A DNA stretch of 64,000 nucleotides from Pseudomonas sp. UBA4194 (GTDB lineage: Bacteria; Pseudomonadota; Gammaproteobacteria; Pseudomonadales; Pseudomonadaceae). The first letter of the stretch is position 1; the number at the start of each line of letters is the position of its first letter. Shown here in pieces: positions 25,319 to 33,702 of the stretch. The stretch is from NCBI RefSeq assembly GCF_002379585.1, contig NZ_DFUE01000046.1, forward strand, positions 7,576-71,575, given 5' to 3'. The translations under genes were made by a program, and so were the position numbers. Below the pieces are notes generated by a model, which made no database searches, had not been told where the DNA came from, and worked only from the letters and a program-made list of their open reading frames with translations.

Positions 25319-26023
25319 ATGGGCCTCTCTCTCGCTCAACGTCACCAGCGCCGCGTGCTCGCGGCGGTGGAGGCCGCTGCCACTCCACCGGCTCTCACGA
25401 TGGCGGGAGGGACGGCCTATGAACTGCAGCTGGCCCAGCTGCTGCAGGACCGCCTACGGCTCAAGCAGATCCAGTCCACCGAAGGCAAGTGTGCGCTGAA
25501 GCTTCAGCTTCTCCCCGCGTACGAGCCGTATGTCCAGGGTGTGCTCGAGGGCGGCAACGGCGCCCAGGACGAAGTACTCACCACCATCATGATCTGGCGG
25601 ATCGATGCGGCGGACTACGCCGGCGCGCTCGACATCGCAGCGTATGTGTTGCAGCACAGCCTGCTGATGCCCGATCGCTTCGAACGCACCACGGGCTGCC
25701 TGATCGCTGAAGAGGTCGCGGAAGCGGCGCTCAAAGCTCAGAAAACCAATGGCGATTTCGACCTAGCCACCTTGCATCGCACCATGGAATTGACCGCAGA
25801 ACAGGACATGCCCGATGAGGCACGCGCCAAGCTGTACCTGGCCACCGGCCGGGCCACAGTTACGGGCCTAACCGCTGAACAACCGGGCCAACCCGGGCAG
25901 GTTAGCGCCGGCATCGAGCTGCTCAAACGCGCCATCGAGCTGAACAACAGCTGCGGCGGCAAGAAAGATCTGGATGGCGCCGAGCGCCTCCTCAAAAAGA
26001 TTGCTCCCCCTATTGGGAGCTGA
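25319..26023 (+). CDS. M: Terminase small (endonuclease) subunit (P2 gpM)
   Basis: 234 residues. gpM and gpP form the holoterminase; in P2 the small subunit recognises DNA. The N-terminus is basic (SLAQRHQRRVLAAVEA). The middle contains LQLLPAYEPYVQGVLEGG and DEVLTTIMIWRIDAADYAGALDIAAYVL, both typical of gpM. It follows gene N by 2 bp. Confidence 0.92.
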   Translation: MGLSLAQRHQRRVLAAVEAAATPPALTMAGGTAYELQLAQLLQDRLRLKQIQSTEGKCALKLQLLPAYEPYVQGVLEGGNGAQDEVLTTIMIWRIDAADYAGALDIAAYVLQHSLLMPDRFERTTGCLIAEEVAEAALKAQKTNGDFDLATLHRTMELTAEQDMPDEARAKLYLATGRATVTGLTAEQPGQPGQVSAGIELLKRAIELNNSCGGKKDLDGAERLLKKIAPPIGS

Positions 26024-26121
26024 CAGAGCGTACCCCGCAACCCCGGCGGCCCGGAGCTGATCAGCAGGTTTCTCCTTTCCTTGCTGTGACGCCCCGGTCA
26101 CCGCCGACTTTGGTGTGACAT

Positions 26122-26586
26122 ATGAGCGGATTCCTTGCCAACGGCAGCCCTACCAAGCCGTTTCCCATCACCAACGACGATTTCTGGCCCGATATCGACG
26201 GTAACAACTTGCGCGCAGCCATTCGTATGGACGGCAGCGTTTCGGACGTCCGGCTCGAAGTGGCCACCGTCAATGCGTTGATCGAGGTCAATGCCGAGTT
26301 GGAGCAACTGAAGGCTTCGCACCTGGTGAGCGGCCATATCACCCTGGCCGACGTGCCTGCCCCGCAAGTGCAGGGCCAGAGCAAGTGGGTCTGGCAGTAC
26401 AAGCGGGCGATCTACTGCACCGCCGGCGCCGAGCTTGCCGAGCGGTACCGCAGCTACGACAGCACCGCAGAAGGCAGCAAGAACGCGGACGAACTGACTC
26501 CGTCCGTAGATGAATTCCGCCGCGATGCCCGGTTTGCGATCCGCAACCTGCTGGGCATTGGGCATTCAACGATCGACCTCATCTGA
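26122..26586 (+). CDS. L: Head completion/stabilisation protein (P2 gpL)
   Basis: 154 residues. Conserved segments FWPDIDGNNLRAAIRMDGSVSDVRLEVATVNALIEVNAEL and YKRAIYCTAGAELAERYRSYD match gpL, which plugs the filled head and joins it to the tail. It follows M by 98 bp, and its TGA overlaps the ATG of X. Confidence 0.93.
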   Translation: MSGFLANGSPTKPFPITNDDFWPDIDGNNLRAAIRMDGSVSDVRLEVATVNALIEVNAELEQLKASHLVSGHITLADVPAPQVQGQSKWVWQYKRAIYCTAGAELAERYRSYDSTAEGSKNADELTPSVDEFRRDARFAIRNLLGIGHSTIDLI

Positions 26587-26795
26587 TGGCCACTACCTTG
26601 GCCCAGCAGGGCGACACCGTGGACTTGATCTGTTGGCGTATTTACGGCCGCACCGCCGGCGTAACGGAAGCCGTGCTTGAGGCCAACCCTGGGCTGGCAG
26701 ATCTGGGGCCCGTCTTGCCTCACGGCACGCTGGTGACCTTGCCCGAGGTCGCGCCCCAGGCAGAGCAAACCCAAATGGTGAATCTATGGGACTGA
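26586..26795 (+). CDS. X: Tail protein X (P2 gpX, LysM-like)
   Basis: 69 residues, of the LysM-like fold. Conserved pattern GDTVDLICWRIYGRTAGVTEAVLEANPGLADLGPVLPHGTLVTLPEV. It is needed for tail assembly in P2. Start ATG at 26586 overlaps the L stop. The gap to the holin (57 bp) contains only a 27-codon reading frame that I do not call. Confidence 0.92.
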   Translation: MATTLAQQGDTVDLICWRIYGRTAGVTEAVLEANPGLADLGPVLPHGTLVTLPEVAPQAEQTQMVNLWD

Positions 26796-26852
26796 TTCGC
26801 CTCGACCACACCCAGGCCAAGGACCGGACCCCAATCACCACCGGATATCGGA

Positions 26853-27176
26853 ATGACGAAAATGCCTGACAAACCGGATACCTGGGCCTGGTTCGCGACC
26901 TGGCTCGAACACAACTGGCCGGCGATATACGCCGGGTTCCTCGCGGCGCTGATCGCAACACTGCGAATCATGTATGGCGGAGGCCGCTGGCGACGGGTGC
27001 TGCTTGAAGCGCCGCTATGCGGGCTACTAGCTGTTGCGGCGAGCAACGGTCTTTCGCTGATCGGGATCCCGCTCTCAACAGGCCCCTTCTTCGGCGGCGT
27101 CATCGGACTCCTCGGCGTTGAGGGTACACGGGCCATGGCCAACCAATTCTTCAAGCGCAAGGCGGAACAGGTATGA
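26853..27176 (+). CDS. Holin
   Basis: 107 residues with about three hydrophobic segments (residues 24-40, 51-68, 76-92), a basic C-terminus and an acidic/aromatic N-terminus (DKPDTWAWFATWLEHNW). It matches the HP1/lambda-type holin group by size, layout and position before the endolysin. It forms the membrane lesions that release the endolysin. Start may be the ATG at 26853 or that at 26862 (MPDKPD); dual starts in holins can give holin and antiholin forms. It overlaps the endolysin start by 4 bp. Confidence 0.82.
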   Translation: MTKMPDKPDTWAWFATWLEHNWPAIYAGFLAALIATLRIMYGGGRWRRVLLEAPLCGLLAVAASNGLSLIGIPLSTGPFFGGVIGLLGVEGTRAMANQFFKRKAEQV

Positions 27177-28012
27177 GCGCACTTCGACACGGCGACCGCA
27201 ATCTGGCCGTAAAGCAGCTGCAGCACCGGCTCAACCAGGCCGGCGGGAACCTTTCGGTGGATGGGCAATACGGCGACGTCACTGAAGCCGCGGTGCGAGT
27301 ATTCCAGGCGCAGGTCGGCCTCGTGGCTGATGGAATCGCCGGCACCAAGACGCAGGCCGCACTCGTCGGTGACAGCTGCTCGTCGCTACTGCGCAACGCA
27401 ACGCTTGTTGCTGCAGCGGCCCGCCTGGGCGTAGACCTGGCCACGGTCCTCGCAGTCAACGAAGTGGAAAGCCAGGGCTCAGGCTTTTTGGATAACGGCA
27501 AGCCCAAGATCCTGTACGAGCGGCACATCATGTATCGCCGCCTGGCGGAGCCTCGTCACCCGGGCGACGATGTGGCCACGCTGCAGCAGCGTGCTGCAGC
27601 TCTGGCCATCGCCCAGCCCAGTCTCGTTAATCCGAAGCCAGGTGGTTACGTTGGCGGGACCGCCGAGCACCAGCGCCTGGCCAATGCCCGCCTCATCGAT
27701 GACACGTGTGCTCTGGAGTCAGCCAGCTGGGGAGCCTTCCAGATCATGGGCTACCACGCCATGCGCCTGGGTTACGCCAGCGTCCAAGACTTTACACAGC
27801 GGATGGCCCAGTGCGAAAACGAGCAGTTCGAGGCGTTCGTCCGCTTCATTGAAGCGGATCCGGTGCTGCACAAGGCATTGAAGGCCCGGAAATGGCCTGT
27901 GTTCGCCAAGGGCTATAACGGGCCGGACTACCTGCGGAACCTGTACGACACCAAGCTCGAGCGCGCGTACGACCGTCACGCGGCCGCCGGCGCCACCTTG
28001 GAGGCGGCATGA
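27173..28012 (+). CDS. Modular endolysin: peptidoglycan-binding plus N-acetylmuramidase
   Basis: 279 residues. Residues 5-62 are a PG_binding_1 domain (LAVKQLQHRLNQAG...VDGQYGDVTEAAVRVFQ). Residues about 75-270 form a DUF3380-type N-acetylmuramidase with a likely catalytic Glu at 97 or 99 (AVNEVESQGSGF) and conserved LYERHIMYRRL, SWGAFQIMGYHA and FAKGYNGPDY. It cleaves the glycan chain at the end of the lytic cycle. No signal peptide, so export depends on the holin. Overlaps holin and the next gene by 4 bp each. Confidence 0.93.
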   Translation: MSALRHGDRNLAVKQLQHRLNQAGGNLSVDGQYGDVTEAAVRVFQAQVGLVADGIAGTKTQAALVGDSCSSLLRNATLVAAAARLGVDLATVLAVNEVESQGSGFLDNGKPKILYERHIMYRRLAEPRHPGDDVATLQQRAAALAIAQPSLVNPKPGGYVGGTAEHQRLANARLIDDTCALESASWGAFQIMGYHAMRLGYASVQDFTQRMAQCENEQFEAFVRFIEADPVLHKALKARKWPVFAKGYNGPDYLRNLYDTKLERAYDRHAAAGATLEAA

Positions 28013-28215
28013 TCGATATCGACCACGTTCGCAAACTCAACCCCGCCCATGGGGATGTGTTCCAGCTCCCGGCCGGGACCATGCCGGAGGTGGCCAGGGC
28101 ATTCGCTGAAGCGCTGGCAGTGGCCACACCGGGTATCAAAGCCATCGTGTTCATTGGCGAGATCCGCCATGTGGATAAAGCGGCGATGAACGCCGCCGGC
28201 TGGTACCGGGCATGA
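28009..28215 (+). CDS. Small hypothetical protein in lysis cassette
   Basis: 68 residues (HVRKLNPAHGDVFQLPAGT...GIKAIVFIGEIRHVDKAAMN). Its start overlaps the endolysin stop and its stop overlaps the i-spanin start, both as ATGA. No transmembrane segment or signal is visible, so it is not a holin. It is conserved in this position in P2-like Pseudomonas phages as far as I remember, but no function is known to me. Confidence 0.65.
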   Translation: MIDIDHVRKLNPAHGDVFQLPAGTMPEVARAFAEALAVATPGIKAIVFIGEIRHVDKAAMNAAGWYRA

Positions 28216-28655
28216 GCACCGTACGCCAAGTGCTTTACGGGCTCGCCCTACTCGGGGCGCTGGCACTCTTGCTCTGGGCCCAGAGCCAACGCATCGCAGC
28301 CGCGGACAAGAACACTGAGCTGGCTCAGCAGCGCGCTGACACGGCCACCACTGAGGCGGATCTGAGCACCGCCCGGGCGGTCATGCTCAGATCTACCCTG
28401 GACGACGAGCGCGCGGCCCAGGTCGGGCTGCGTAAGCTCCAGGACGAACTACGCACCGGCCTGGCCCGCCGCCAGAAAACAATCGAGGAACTGACCCGTG
28501 AGAACAAAGACCTTCGCGATTGGGCTCAGCAGTTGCTGCCTGACGTTGCTCGTGGGCTGCGCGAGCGCCCCGCCATCATCGGCGCCGCTGGTTATCGCGA
28601 CTGGATGTCCGGCCGTGGTGCCGTGCACGCTGCCGGCGACGGCGCCACGCCTTAA
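28212..28655 (+). CDS. Inner-membrane spanin (Rz/LysB-like)
   Basis: 147 residues. One N-terminal transmembrane helix (VLYGLALLGALALLLWA, about 7-23) is followed by a long periplasmic coiled coil (residues 30-105, rich in Gln, Glu, Arg and Leu). This is the i-spanin architecture. With the outer-membrane spanin it fuses inner and outer membranes in the last step of lysis. The o-spanin gene is embedded in its 3' part in another frame. Confidence 0.88.
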   Translation: MSTVRQVLYGLALLGALALLLWAQSQRIAAADKNTELAQQRADTATTEADLSTARAVMLRSTLDDERAAQVGLRKLQDELRTGLARRQKTIEELTRENKDLRDWAQQLLPDVARGLRERPAIIGAAGYRDWMSGRGAVHAAGDGATP

Positions 28656-28764
28656 CGGCGAACTGCTCAACGACCAGGACCAGATCGAAGCAGCGTGGGC
28701 AGATTGCGCCGCGCAGATCGACACCGTTTACCGGTACCAGTTGAACGAGGCGGCCAAACCATGA
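28498..28764 (+). CDS. Outer-membrane spanin (Rz1/LysC-like lipoprotein), nested
   Basis: 88 residues beginning with GTG at 28498 inside the i-spanin gene in a shifted frame. The lipoprotein signal ends at TLLVGC (Cys21), followed by ASAPPSSAP, the proline-rich stretch typical of Rz1 proteins. The gene overlaps the i-spanin for 158 bp and runs 109 bp beyond it. Its stop overlaps the R gene start. The lipobox and the nested arrangement make this call strong. Confidence 0.87.
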   Translation: MRTKTFAIGLSSCCLTLLVGCASAPPSSAPLVIATGCPAVVPCTLPATAPRLNGELLNDQDQIEAAWADCAAQIDTVYRYQLNEAAKP

Positions 28765-29240
28765 ACAAGCCCGCATCGCTTCGAGAGCACCTGCTGCGAC
28801 TGGTGGCCGAGCTCCAACACGATCCCGATCGCCTACTTATCTTCATCGACAACGGGACGATGCGCAGCACTGCTGCAGAAGGACTGTCATTCGAGTACTC
28901 CTACACCCTTAACATCATTCTCACGGATTACGCCGGCCACCCCGATGCCGTCGCCATTCCACTGCTGGCGTGGGTGAAGGTCAACCAGCGCGAGTTGATG
29001 GAGAACCTCGACCGCGGGAAGGATGCCATCAAGTTCGAAGCGGACATCCTGGACAACAGCAAGGTCGACCTATCGATCAAGCTTCCGCTGACCGAACGAG
29101 TCATCGTGAAAGCCATGGAGACCGGCGCCCTCTCGGTCGATCACCCTGCCGAGCCTGAGGTAGACGAGGATCTGTTCCCCCTTGATACCCTCGCGCTCTA
29201 CCTGAAAGGCGAGCATCTCGTACAGTGGGGAGCGACTTGA
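28761..29240 (+). CDS. R: Tail completion protein (P2 gpR)
   Basis: 159 residues. Contains SLREHLLRLV near the N-terminus and LSFEYSYTLNIILTDYAGHPDAVAIPLLAWVKVNQREL, the signature of gpR, which completes tail assembly. The ATG at 28761 overlaps the o-spanin stop (ATGA). The frame is open upstream to 28695, but that part lies inside the spanin gene. Confidence 0.92.
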   Translation: MNKPASLREHLLRLVAELQHDPDRLLIFIDNGTMRSTAAEGLSFEYSYTLNIILTDYAGHPDAVAIPLLAWVKVNQRELMENLDRGKDAIKFEADILDNSKVDLSIKLPLTERVIVKAMETGALSVDHPAEPEVDEDLFPLDTLALYLKGEHLVQWGAT

Positions 29241-29689
29241 GCCGCGACCTGCAGGCGCTCGAAGAGTGGGCCGGCGCCCTGCTGGCCAAACTTGATGCGG
29301 GCGAGCGCCGCAAGTTGATGGGCAACGTGGCGCGCGACTTGCGCAGAAGCCAGCAGAAGCGCATCGCAACCCAGCGATCGCCTGACGGCACCCCCTTCGC
29401 GCCTCGCAAGCTCAAGGTGCTGCGTGAGAAGCAGGGGCGTATCAAAGCTCAGATGTTCACCAAGCTGCGTACCGCACGCTATATGCGTGTCCAGTCCACC
29501 AATGCCGGCGCCGCCGTCGAGTTTATAGGCCGTGTATCCCGCATAGCACGGGTTCATCATTACGGTATGAAGGATCGGCCAGCCCGAGGGCAGCCCGATG
29601 TTCGTTATGCCCCTAGGGAATTGTTGGGATTCGCCCTGCAGGATGCCAAGAACGTCAGTGACTTGTTGATGCAACATCTAAAAAGCTAA
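29225..29689 (+). CDS. S: Tail completion/sheath stabiliser protein (P2 gpS)
   Basis: 154 residues from the GTG at 29225, or 150 from a TTG at 29237. The TTG has a GGGGAG box 5 bp upstream and its TTGA overlaps the R stop, so I slightly prefer it biologically, but I report the longer frame. Typical parts are LQALEEWAGALLAKLDAGERRKLM, QKRIATQRSPDGTPFAPRK and IARVHHYGMKDRPARG. Phage-virion morphogenesis family. It is the last gene before the inserted KAP NTPase. Confidence 0.9.
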   Translation: MGSDLSRDLQALEEWAGALLAKLDAGERRKLMGNVARDLRRSQQKRIATQRSPDGTPFAPRKLKVLREKQGRIKAQMFTKLRTARYMRVQSTNAGAAVEFIGRVSRIARVHHYGMKDRPARGQPDVRYAPRELLGFALQDAKNVSDLLMQHLKS

Positions 29690-29767
29690 CACATCATCCT
29701 GTCCCATTGCCTGTTCCCGCTGCCCACCTGATAATCCACTCATATCCCCTAAGCAACGGAAGCGAAA

Positions 29768-31204
29768 ATGATCGAACTATCTGGTGAGCCATGGGCAAAT
29801 GATCACATGGAACGCAAGGGCATCGCTAACTTTTTGACCTCGTATCTGGACGGTGATACTAGGGTGAAGGTTTTGAACATTAATGCCCCTTGGGGCACCG
29901 GTAAGACTTTTTTCTTGCGGAATTGGAGTCAGCAAGAGTTCCGCCAAGGCAGAGCCTGTATCTATTTTAATGCATGGGAGGCCGATTATTCAGGAGATGC
30001 GTTTGTATCACTAGTGTCGACGATTCGCGATCAACTCGAAGACATTATAGGATTTCAAAGCGACGCAGAACATGTGCTTAAGGATTTCACTAAAAAGGCT
30101 TCAAAAACCTTAGTAGCCGCGACGCCTGCTCTAGCAAAAGGGATCCTCAAGAAATTCACAGGTATTGAGCTCAGCATAATCGCTGATATCATTGATAACG
30201 ACCAGTTGGGCGATGCTGCGGAAAAGGCCGTCGAGGAACTCATAAAATCCAATAAAGAAACGCTCGCAACCGTCAAGGATTTTAAGCACGTACTCAACAA
30301 GCTTCTGAGGCAGGCAGCAGAAAAATGCGCTACAGGCGGAAGCGTGAAGGTAGCGTATATCTACATTGACGAACTCGACAGGTGCAGGCCGACATTTGCT
30401 ATTGAACTCCTCGAGCGTATTAAGCATCTATTCGACGTCGACAGTTGCCGCTTCATCATAGCCACCGATACTTCCCAGCTTGGCGAGGCAGTCCGCGCTG
30501 TATACGGTAATGGCTTTGACTCAGGAAAATATCTTAGAAGATTCTTCGACAGAGAATACAGCCTATCCAACATAGATTTCACATCGTGGATCAAAGCTAA
30601 ATGTATACATTTTGAACGTGATAACATGGTCTCCTTAGGATTGCGCAAGCGATACACTAGGCTGGGTAGACCATCACACGCTTATAATTTACCAAACAGC
30701 ATGCCCCACCCAGATACGGAGCTGGCTGCCGACATCGAGATCACTGAATCACAGCTTGTCATACTGTCCCTTGCCAATACCTTTAAGCCAAGTCTTCGAG
30801 ACTTGGATAAAATCATCTGCCATCTAGAGGCGGTCCAGAGCGGGTTATCAAATCAGCCTTTTCATTTCTTCTGGGCAGCATACCTAGTCTTCCTTAAAAT
30901 TGAGGCCCCAGATATATACTCTACCTCGTTTTCGGGCAGCTATGCGGGTGCTATTGCTGATCTCATGGATAGATACCCTGCGAGGTACCTATATTTTGGT
31001 TCGGTCAGTCGTTCCGTGCATGCAATCTTCGAAACTTATATAGGTCTGTATAGGAACGGTCGAAATAACGCGCAAGAAACTGCGCGGAGGTCAACTGATG
31101 AGGAACTGCAATACGTCACCACAGCGATCATGGAGTTTGCGAACGAGTTTGAGCGAATGAAGCTCTATCCAACGTTTGTTAATTTGGCTTATAGCATGGA
31201 ATAG
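29768..31204 (+). CDS. KAP-family P-loop NTPase (PifA-like), prophage cargo
   Basis: 478 residues. The N-terminal KAP NTPase domain has Walker A APWGTGKT at residues 40-47 and Walker B with the KAP signature YIYIDELDRC at 197-206, followed by a sensor-like FIIATDTSQLGEAVRAVYG. Between them lies a helical, partly hydrophobic region (112-145) where KAP proteins often carry membrane segments. The C-terminal half is helical and unassigned. The family is named after Kidins220 and PifA, the F-plasmid protein excluding phage T7. It is inserted between tail genes S and V, is clearly more AT-rich than its neighbours and rich in codons such as ATA, AGG and TTA. Role in excluding competing phages is inference. 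Confidence 0.85.
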   Translation: MIELSGEPWANDHMERKGIANFLTSYLDGDTRVKVLNINAPWGTGKTFFLRNWSQQEFRQGRACIYFNAWEADYSGDAFVSLVSTIRDQLEDIIGFQSDAEHVLKDFTKKASKTLVAATPALAKGILKKFTGIELSIIADIIDNDQLGDAAEKAVEELIKSNKETLATVKDFKHVLNKLLRQAAEKCATGGSVKVAYIYIDELDRCRPTFAIELLERIKHLFDVDSCRFIIATDTSQLGEAVRAVYGNGFDSGKYLRRFFDREYSLSNIDFTSWIKAKCIHFERDNMVSLGLRKRYTRLGRPSHAYNLPNSMPHPDTELAADIEITESQLVILSLANTFKPSLRDLDKIICHLEAVQSGLSNQPFHFFWAAYLVFLKIEAPDIYSTSFSGSYAGAIADLMDRYPARYLYFGSVSRSVHAIFETYIGLYRNGRNNAQETARRSTDEELQYVTTAIMEFANEFERMKLYPTFVNLAYSME

Positions 31205-31222
31205 GCAGGCTTCTGTAGCAGA

Positions 31223-31241
31223 TGTAACGGACCTGTTTACA
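31223..31241. promoter_or_regulatory. Candidate Ogr-type late activator site (V operon)
   Basis: TGTA-N11-TACA, 46 bp upstream of the V start. An extra TGTA stands at 31214. The same motif precedes P/O and FI. The V promoter lies right after the KAP gene, so the inserted gene did not separate V from its activator site. Confidence 0.6.
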
Positions 31242-31287
31242 GTTTAGATTTGGTGCAACCCGCACGCGCAAGCGTCACGCTCGATGC

Positions 31288-31833
31288 ATGAACCAACTCA
31301 CCGACATCCTCCGACGCCTTGAAAACCTGATCCGCGGCGGCACCATCGCCGAAATCGATCTGGAGCGGCCACGTTGCCGCGTGAAAACGGGGGGCCTGCT
31401 CACTGACTGGCTGCCGTTCTTCGCCCTGCGTGCCGGCGAGGACAGTGAGTGGGATCCGCCTAGCGTTGGTGAGCAGTGCCTGATCCTCTCGCCCTCTGGT
31501 AATCCGGCGACCGGATTCGTGATCTTCGGTCTGTACAGCGACCAGTTTCCTGCTCCTGACACCAGCGGTACCCGTCATCGGCGCCGCTACCGTGATGGCG
31601 CAGTTATCGACTACGACACCGCTAACCACACCCTCACTGCCACGCTGCCAGCCGGCGGGAAAATTGTGGCCACCGTACCCGGTGGCATGCGGCTGATCGG
31701 TGACCTGGATGTGGACGGGCTGATCACCGCCACCGAAGACGTGGTCGCGGGTCCAATGGCAATCAGCCTCACCAAGCACCGAACGTCCGGCGTACAAAGC
31801 GGCAACGGCACCTCAGATGGGCCTATCCCATGA
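31288..31833 (+). CDS. V: Baseplate spike protein (P2 gpV)
   Basis: 181 residues. N-terminal segment LRRLENLIRGGTIAEIDLERPRCRVKTGGLLTDWLPF, central OB-fold, and a beta-helical C-terminus. gpV forms the membrane-piercing trimeric spike. In P2 the tip binds iron through an HxH motif in each chain. Here the equivalent position reads KHRTSGVQSG (CAC CGA ACG), so the second His is Thr. If my alignment is right, this spike lacks the usual iron site. The start at 31288 is close to the upstream activator site. Confidence 0.9.
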   Translation: MNQLTDILRRLENLIRGGTIAEIDLERPRCRVKTGGLLTDWLPFFALRAGEDSEWDPPSVGEQCLILSPSGNPATGFVIFGLYSDQFPAPDTSGTRHRRRYRDGAVIDYDTANHTLTATLPAGGKIVATVPGGMRLIGDLDVDGLITATEDVVAGPMAISLTKHRTSGVQSGNGTSDGPIP

Positions 31834-32183
31834 TCGGTATGAACGCCACAACCGGTCGTACCATCACGGACGACGAGCACCTCATTCAGTCCATCGCCGA
31901 CATTCTCACCACCCCGATCGGCACCCGTGTCATGCGTCGCGAATATGGCAGTCAAATTGCGGACCTCATCGACTGGCCGCTTAACGACAGCACGCGCCTT
32001 CTGGCATATGCCGCCACTGCCATGGCTGTCATGCGATGGGAACCACGGATCCGCCTCAGTCGGATCCAGCTGAACCTGGGCGAACGCCCTGGTCAGGCTT
32101 ACCTGGACATCGAGGGCAGCCGCGTCGACGGCAATGAGCCCCTTAGTTTGAGAGTGCCGCTGGCACTGGGAGCCACTGCATGA
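31830..32183 (+). CDS. W: Baseplate wedge protein (P2 gpW)
   Basis: 117 residues, gp25-like. Conserved DDEHLIQSIADILTTPIGTRVMRREYGSQIADLIDWP. It starts with the ATGA overlap with V and ends with an ATGA overlap with J. It forms part of the baseplate wedge with J and I. Confidence 0.94.
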   Translation: MIGMNATTGRTITDDEHLIQSIADILTTPIGTRVMRREYGSQIADLIDWPLNDSTRLLAYAATAMAVMRWEPRIRLSRIQLNLGERPGQAYLDIEGSRVDGNEPLSLRVPLALGATA

Positions 32184-33094
32184 ATACTTTCACGCCCATC
32201 GATCTAGCTCAGTTGCCAGATCCAGCCGTGGTCGAGCAAATCGACTACGAAACGATCTTGGCCGAGCGCAAGGCATACGCCGTTAGCCTCTGGCCAGCGG
32301 TGCAGCGAGCCAAAGTGGCAGCCACCTTGGCGCTGGAGTCCGAGCCGCTTACAAAGCTCCTGCAGGAGAACGCATATCGTGAGACCCTTTGGCGTCAGCG
32401 GGTGAATGAAGCGTCCCTGGCCATGATGTTGGCCAAAGCGCGGGGAACTGACCTCGAGCAGCTTGCCGGTAATGTGAATGTCTCCAGGCTGACCGTTACG
32501 CCGGCGGATCCCGCGGCTGTGCCTCCTATCGTTGCAGTTATGGAGTCTGACGATAGCTTGCGGGAACGAGCGCAGATGGCCTGGGAAGGACTCTCGACCG
32601 CTGGCCCGCGTAACAGCTACATCCTGCATGCACGCAGCGCTGATGGTCGCGTAGCGGATGCGACCGCAGATAGCCCGTCTCCGGCAGTAGTCGTCGTCAC
32701 TGTGCAGGGACTGCTGGGTGACGGCAGCCTGGACCAATCTGTTCTGGATATCGTGTCAACGTATCTGAGTGACGACGACCGCCGGCCTGTCGCCGATCGG
32801 CTCACCGTCCAAGCGGCAACAATCTTGCCTTACGCAATCAATGCAATCCTCTACCCCGCCAGCTCTGGCCCTGAAGCTGACCCCATTCTGGCTGCGGCAG
32901 AAACCAGCCTAAAAGCATTCATCAGACAGCGTCGCCGGCTGGGCGTTGAAGTATCCGAATCGGCAGTGCATGCCGCGCTTCACGTTGAGGGTATGAGGAA
33001 AGTAGTGCTGGAAGGTTGGGTCGACCTAGCGCCGACAGCATCCCAAGCCGCCTATTGCACTGGTTATACGCTTACACCAGGTACATCCGCATGA
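32180..33094 (+). CDS. J: Baseplate assembly protein (P2 gpJ)
   Basis: 304 residues, gp6-like. Typical stretches are DYETILAERKAYAVSLWP, ENAYRETLWRQRVNEASLAMMLAKARGTDLEQLA and GPRNSYILHARSADGRVADA. It forms the wedge ring with W and I. It overlaps both neighbours by 4 bp, showing tight translational coupling of the baseplate operon. Confidence 0.94.
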   Translation: MNTFTPIDLAQLPDPAVVEQIDYETILAERKAYAVSLWPAVQRAKVAATLALESEPLTKLLQENAYRETLWRQRVNEASLAMMLAKARGTDLEQLAGNVNVSRLTVTPADPAAVPPIVAVMESDDSLRERAQMAWEGLSTAGPRNSYILHARSADGRVADATADSPSPAVVVVTVQGLLGDGSLDQSVLDIVSTYLSDDDRRPVADRLTVQAATILPYAINAILYPASSGPEADPILAAAETSLKAFIRQRRRLGVEVSESAVHAALHVEGMRKVVLEGWVDLAPTASQAAYCTGYTLTPGTSA

Positions 33095-33702
33095 CAGCAC
33101 TGTTGCCCCCCAACGCCATAGAGCTCGAGCGACTTGCGGCCGAGGCTGCGGCTCAGATCGAGCGCGTGCCAGTGCCAATTCGCACCCTCATCAACCCTGA
33201 TCTGTGCCCTATCGAGCTGCTCCCCTATTTAGCCTGGGCATTCTCCGTCGACCGCTGGAATTCATCATGGTCGGAGGCAACCAAGCGCCAAGTCATCAAA
33301 TCTTCTCACTTCGTTCATTCGCACAAAGGGACGATCGGGGCACTGAGGCGGGTGGTTGAGCCACTGGGCTACCTGATCGAGGTAGTCGAGTGGTGGCAAA
33401 CAGTTCCTGAAGGTACCCCCGGCACATTTGCTTTGAAGGTTGGGGTGCTCGACACGGGCATTACCGAAGAGATGTACCAGGAGCTCTCCTGGCTGATCGA
33501 TGACGCCAAGCCCGTAAGCAGGCAGCTCACTGGCTTGGCGATAAGCCTTGCCACCCAAGGCCCCTATTTCATCGGCGCCTCCATCTCAGAAGGCGACGAA
33601 ATCGACGTGTACCCGCCAGTGCAGCACGACATTGTAGTGTCGGGCGTCATAGGCCGCGGTGGACGTGAACACACCATCGACAGCCTGGACGTATATTCAT
33701 GA
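33091..33702 (+). CDS. I: Tail protein I (P2 gpI)
   Basis: 203 residues. Conserved PIRTLINPDLCPIELLPYLAWAFSVDRWN and KGTIGALRRVVEPLGYLIEVVEWW segments match gpI, the baseplate component that receives the tail fibres. Start ATG at 33091 overlaps the J stop; a longer frame to 33016 lies inside J. Confidence 0.93.
   Translation: MTALLPPNAIELERLAAEAAAQIERVPVPIRTLINPDLCPIELLPYLAWAFSVDRWNSSWSEATKRQVIKSSHFVHSHKGTIGALRRVVEPLGYLIEVVEWWQTVPEGTPGTFALKVGVLDTGITEEMYQELSWLIDDAKPVSRQLTGLAISLATQGPYFIGASISEGDEIDVYPPVQHDIVVSGVIGRGGREHTIDSLDVYS

Noticed and set aside
26786..26869. 27-codon frame between tail X and holin
   Set aside because: Too short, overlaps both neighbours, and no ribosome-binding site or recognisable motif.
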